From: Diploscapter coronatus
Taxonomy: Eukaryota > Nematoda > Chromadorea > Rhabditida > Rhabditidae
NCBI GenBank assembly: GCA_964036155.1
Contig: OZ038423.1
Location: forward strand, 36,285,249 to 36,349,248
DNA length: 64,000 bases
Direction: 5' to 3'
Part shown: one piece after another, positions 60,485 to 64,000 of the stretch
Position numbering within the stretch: position 1 is the first letter of the stretch
How the letters are laid out: each line of letters begins with the position of its first letter
Position numbers and translations under genes: made by a program
The notes under the pieces: model-generated
Databases searched by the model: none
What the model was told of the DNA's origin: nothing
What the model saw: only the letters and a program-made list of their open reading frames with translations

Positions 60485-63278
60485 ATGAGTTCTCGACCAA
60501 AGCCGCAGCGCTATTCGAGTATTCGACAAGCTGCCGAGGCCCTCATGCAGAGACTTGATCCGGAATTCAAACCGAGTTTGAGGTAGAAAATTTAAAAAAA
60601 TAAAAAGTTCTTAAATTTTCATGTTTCCCTAAAAGATTTTTACAATCTTTGAAGAAAATTGATTCTGATTTGCTAAAGATTCTATTTTTTTGGAAAAAGA
60701 TAACTTGAAGGATTAAATTTCCAGACCAAAACCACCACTCGAAGCGGTCGAAGTCTCCAATATTCCTTTGCCGCCTTCAAAATCGGAAAATCCGATGAAA
60801 GAGGATGACGAGGTGCAAATCATCGAACCAGAAAATAAGAACGGCTCTGGCACACAACCACTCGACCAAGGAGCATCATCCTCGAAGGACTTCGTCTCGG
60901 ACTATCCCGCATTCGAGTCTTTCGACAACAATATTTCCGCTTCTAGGTAATTGCAATTCCTTCAGATTTTGAAAAACATTCAATTTTAATAATTTTCTTT
61001 TCTAAAAAAATAAATTGAATTGTATTATTTTCCTGAGAACTTATCAAAAAGTCAAGTTTATGACCCTTTTCCTCCAAGAACTGAATTTCAATTTGAGCGC
61101 GATGATAAAATTCGAAGCGGATGCTCGAATCGGGGATTTAATCTACGTCCGCGTGAAGAAGTGCGACGCGGCTGGCGCCTACGTCAAACCACTCTGCTAT
61201 GCGAAACGGATAAAACGAGATTTGGAATGGTTGAATATACAGGTTAGATTTTTCATGAGATCTAGAAGAAACGCTACTTGAAAATACTCGTCTTTTTGGC
61301 CTCTCTTCCTTCTTAATTTTTATTTGTCTTCGTTCATGTAGACTTTTTTTTAAAGAAAAATGGCCTAATCATTTTTCAGATCATAACTCCCCTCTCAGCC
61401 CTAGACAGAAGAGTCAGCATCGGAGAGTACATCCTGGCCAAAATTGTTGCTATTCGCCCTGTCCAAATCGCCCTTCAATTACAAGTAGGATAAATTACGA
61501 GAGTGATGTGTTTCAAATTGAATGTATTTGCAAAAAACTGGCGAGAAAAGAGCAAGAAATGGCAAACATTGCAAATCTTTCCATGTTGAGGCCTCCACAC
61601 CGCAGATGACCGATAAGGCATTGCCCAAGTATTTCAGGTTGGACAATTTATTAAAAAAAGAATGAAACAGTTTTTAGACAATAAAAAAAATGTTTAGAAT
61701 TTTGTAAAAAATGAAATTTTGCAATTGTTATATGACGGAGTGTGCTTTTTCACTTTCTTTTAAATTTCATCCCCTTGTTTATCTCTAGCTATAGAATTCT
61801 CCATTTAGTAGTTGTCATGAAATTTTAAAAATCGATCATTTTTTCCAGAGAAGTGCGAGAGCTGGGCTCGTCGGGGTCATCTTCTACGTCTTCGTCCTCT
61901 GCGTCTCTGCCCTACTTCTGGGCGTACATGGAGGAGCGGCCAGACACTCGGAATCCCTACCTGGAGACGATCCTCGGAATGCCCGAACGCTCTGTCCATT
62001 CTCTGCTGCAGATCAACTGTCTCGATCAGGTTAACCTAATCATAGAGCTAATCTGGAAGATGCAAGGAAATAACAGGATCGACTCGAAACCGCTGCGATT
62101 CTCAGGAAACGGCAGGATGCCGAATTAGCAATGCAGTCTGTTGTTAAGTTAAGAATCTTTATAATTACTCTATCCCCGAGAAAATATTTTGAATACAAAT
62201 TCTATTTTTTCTTAGAAAAATTTACATTTTCCGGGAATAATTTATCTTGAAAAATACTATATTTTCGAAAACTTTGATCTTATTTTTAGGGAGTAGAGGC
62301 GATGAAATCTGGGAACCGTCTTGGCGCCTTGCAGCATTTCAACCACGCTCTGTCCATCGATGAGAAATGTGTGGATGCACTCGTTGCGAGGGGAGCGGCG
62401 TACGTGATATTTGAAATTTTGCAAATTCATACGTTTTTCCAGCTATTCAAATGATGGTCATTTCGCCAAGGCAGAGGAGGATTTCGACAAGGCGTTGTCC
62501 ATTCAGCCAGACCATCAAAATGCGAAAATCTACATGGTCGAGACGCTCATCAGTCATGCCAATTTGTGAGTTTGAAAAGTTGCGAATATTTTTATTGAAG
62601 AGAAAAGCGAACTTGGAAAAATGTCGAAAATTGAATAAATTCCAGAATCGAAATCAAAGACGAAAACGAGTTGGCCCTACAGAAATTCGAAAAAGCCTTG
62701 CGACTGAAAGAAGACAGACGGGCGCGACAAGGGCTCGAGAAAATCAGAAATAAGAAAAGGAAGCCCAGTTCTTCTATCGAAAGAGGTGAATATTTAAATA
62801 GCATTTTAGCACTCTTCCATCCTTTCAAAAAATCCACTATGCGATTTACGCAGAGTGCACCTTTTCGCCCTGGTTTTACCCCTCCTCTTTTTTTCCCCTT
62901 CCCTTTCCTTTCGTCTGATAAAAGAAATGGAGAGAGAGGGAAGAGTAAAGTCAGAGCGGAAAAGTGCACTCTACATTAGTCTGCGTAGTGAATTTCTTGA
63001 AACGAGGATAGAAGCGTGTTTAATAAACTTTCAAAATTCACCCGATTTTGAAATAGAGAAACTAGCAAACAAAAATAATGTGAAATTTACAAATGATGAC
63101 AAAAATGGTAAATGTGCTTTCTTCAGAAGCCAAACGACGTCGCGAGGAGGAGATGCAAAGAGAAAGGAAGGAACGGCAAAGGGAAGAGGAGAAATCGAGG
63201 AGAATGAAAGAAGAAGACAAGAAGAAACTCGCTGAAATGGAAGATTTCATCAAGGCACTCAAAAATGGAAAGAAGTAA
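60485..63278 (+). CDS. TTC14: TTC14 orthologue (S1 RNA-binding plus TPR protein)
   Basis: Ten exons: 60485-60582, 60725-60946, 61038-61242, 61380-61484, 61591-61637, 61849-62029, 62290-62399, 62443-62565, 62646-62785 and 63127-63278. They sum to 1383 nt (460 aa). After a disordered N-terminus comes an S1-type domain (RIGDLIYVRVKKCDAAGAYV, then SIGEYILAKIVAIRPVQIAL). Tetratricopeptide repeats follow: GVEAMKSGNRLGALQHFNHA, LSIDEKCVDALVARGAAYSN, DFDKALSIQPDHQNAKIYM. A Lys/Glu/Arg-rich coiled tail ends FIKALKNGKK. This is the TTC14 domain order; human TTC14 is nuclear and RNA-linked. The fifth exon is short and its acceptor uncertain (GTTGAG at 61590 or CGCAG at 61605, both in phase). Lies just downstream of PAXBP1. 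Confidence 0.8.
62847..62987. repeat. Foldback in the last TTC14 intron
   Basis: TACGCAGAGTGCACCTTTTC (62847) pairs with the complement of the stretch around 62960-62987 (AAAAGTGCACTCTA...CTGCGTA), with an unpaired insert in the right arm. A pyrimidine-rich left half faces a purine-rich right half, so pairing extends inward. It could be a MITE or an intronic hairpin RNA. Confidence 0.5.
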
Positions 63279-63802
63279 TATTTTGCTGTAATCATTTTCG
63301 AAGGCCTTGGAAAGTTCAGGATTTGTTTTGAAAAAAAAATGTTGAGAATATTAACTGCATGAACTTTCCAAGAAATCTAAGATAGCAAAACATGGGATGA
63401 ATTTGAAAGAAGATGTAGAGAATCTCCTTCTGAAGTTTTCACTCATATCTTATTTTTTCGCTTTTTCAGATGAAAAAGGGTAAATTATTTCGGCTATCAT
63501 ATATTTGATCGGGTCAAATTGTACTCTTTCCGTTTTTCCCCTTTTCATTTGTTATTGTTTTCACTCAAAGCTATTTACTCCTCAAACTCGACAATACGCA
63601 AATTTTTCATGGGTAAAAATGTTACGTTATGTTCGTTTTCGATCAATTTTCGACTTATTCGTTTATTTATCGGTGAATAAATTTCGAAATTTATTTTTTC
63701 GACTTTTTAGATTTGTAGCGTTTAGTCGCGTGCTGTGATACTTTGTTGAAAATTCGCTTTTTTCAGCTCAAAGTCTTAATTTTTCAGCGAAATCAATCGA
63801 TA
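63279..63802 (+). other. Intergenic region after TTC14
   Basis: No coding exon was found. Two TTTTCAG-type acceptors close to 63767 and 63787 precede the next ATG and could serve SL trans-splicing. Confidence 0.4.
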
Positions 63803-63962
63803 ATGAGCGGAGTCATTGAAGAGGAGGCAGAGCTTCTGCAAATCGTGCGCGCAGACAGGTGTATTTGGTAAGAAAAGGAAAGAATATTTTTAAAAATTAA
63901 TTTTTCAGCATTCACTCCACGGTGCAATTCGTGGACTTGGCATTACAAAGTATCGCGTACAG
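63803..63962 (+). CDS. 5' part of an unrecognised gene cut by the window edge
   Basis: Exons 63803-63858 and 63909-63962 join in phase: MSGVIEEEAELLQIVRADRS then IHSTVQFVDLALQSIAYR, and continue beyond the window. The ATG lies 16 nt after a TTTTTCAG acceptor, suggesting trans-splicing or a very short 5' UTR. The N-terminus is acidic and helical with no signal peptide. Too little is present to assign a family. It follows TTC14 on the same strand after 0.5 kb and could be a third operon member. Confidence 0.55.
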
Positions 63963-64000
63963 GTAGTTTTATACCTAAAAATCCTTGATAAAAATATTTT

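Noticed and set aside
1..64000. CRISPR arrays, prokaryotic operons, viral or toxin genes
   Set aside because: None seen. The spliced nematode gene structure throughout argues against contamination.

Overview
The window is nuclear DNA of a free-living-type (rhabditid) nematode. It is AT-rich, and the genes are broken into many short exons by introns that are often 40-60 nt, mostly end in TTTCAG and start with GTAAG/GTGAG. Several proteins are clear orthologues of Caenorhabditis genes. No rRNA, tRNA, CRISPR array, prokaryotic operon or viral gene was seen. The conserved gene models below were built by hand from splice sites and reading phase. Every complete model has a summed exon length divisible by three.

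Layout. (1) 1-11 kb, + strand: the 3' part of a low-complexity protein with a PP1-docking-like motif. It ends either in a CAAX box or, by an alternative donor, in a transmembrane segment. Its main intron is 6.7 kb. (2) 12.1-13.5 kb, - strand: an intact 318-aa seven-transmembrane chemoreceptor-type gene. (3) 13.5-31.6 kb: a gene-poor stretch upstream of (4) 31.6-39.0 kb, + strand: an ARID3/Dead-ringer transcription factor orthologous to CFI-1, with 12 exons, an ARID domain and a REKLES domain. (5) 40-51 kb: an accessory region. It holds a tiny tail-anchored protein and a - strand cluster of Ly6/uPAR-like three-finger proteins (two intact, two decaying). Most of the cluster lies between two inverted ~0.8-kb repeat arms that contain MITEs, and a small secreted protein follows. 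(6) 51.9-52.9 kb, - strand: an NK-2 class homeobox gene (CEH-28-like) with an abnormal splice acceptor and an unusual residue in helix 3. (7) 54.5-54.8 kb: MITE/foldback elements. (8) 55-63.3 kb, + strand: PAXBP1/GCFC and TTC14 orthologues 161 nt apart, probably one SL2-type operon. A further gene is cut by the right edge.

How it fits together: two neuronal transcription-factor genes (cfi-1 and ceh-28-like) bracket a fast-evolving block of surface and secreted small proteins and mobile elements. The housekeeping pair PAXBP1-TTC14 (splicing/RNA-linked) forms a compact conserved unit to the right. The best candidates for new biology are the Ly6 cluster inside the inverted repeat and the protein with switchable CAAX or transmembrane C-termini.
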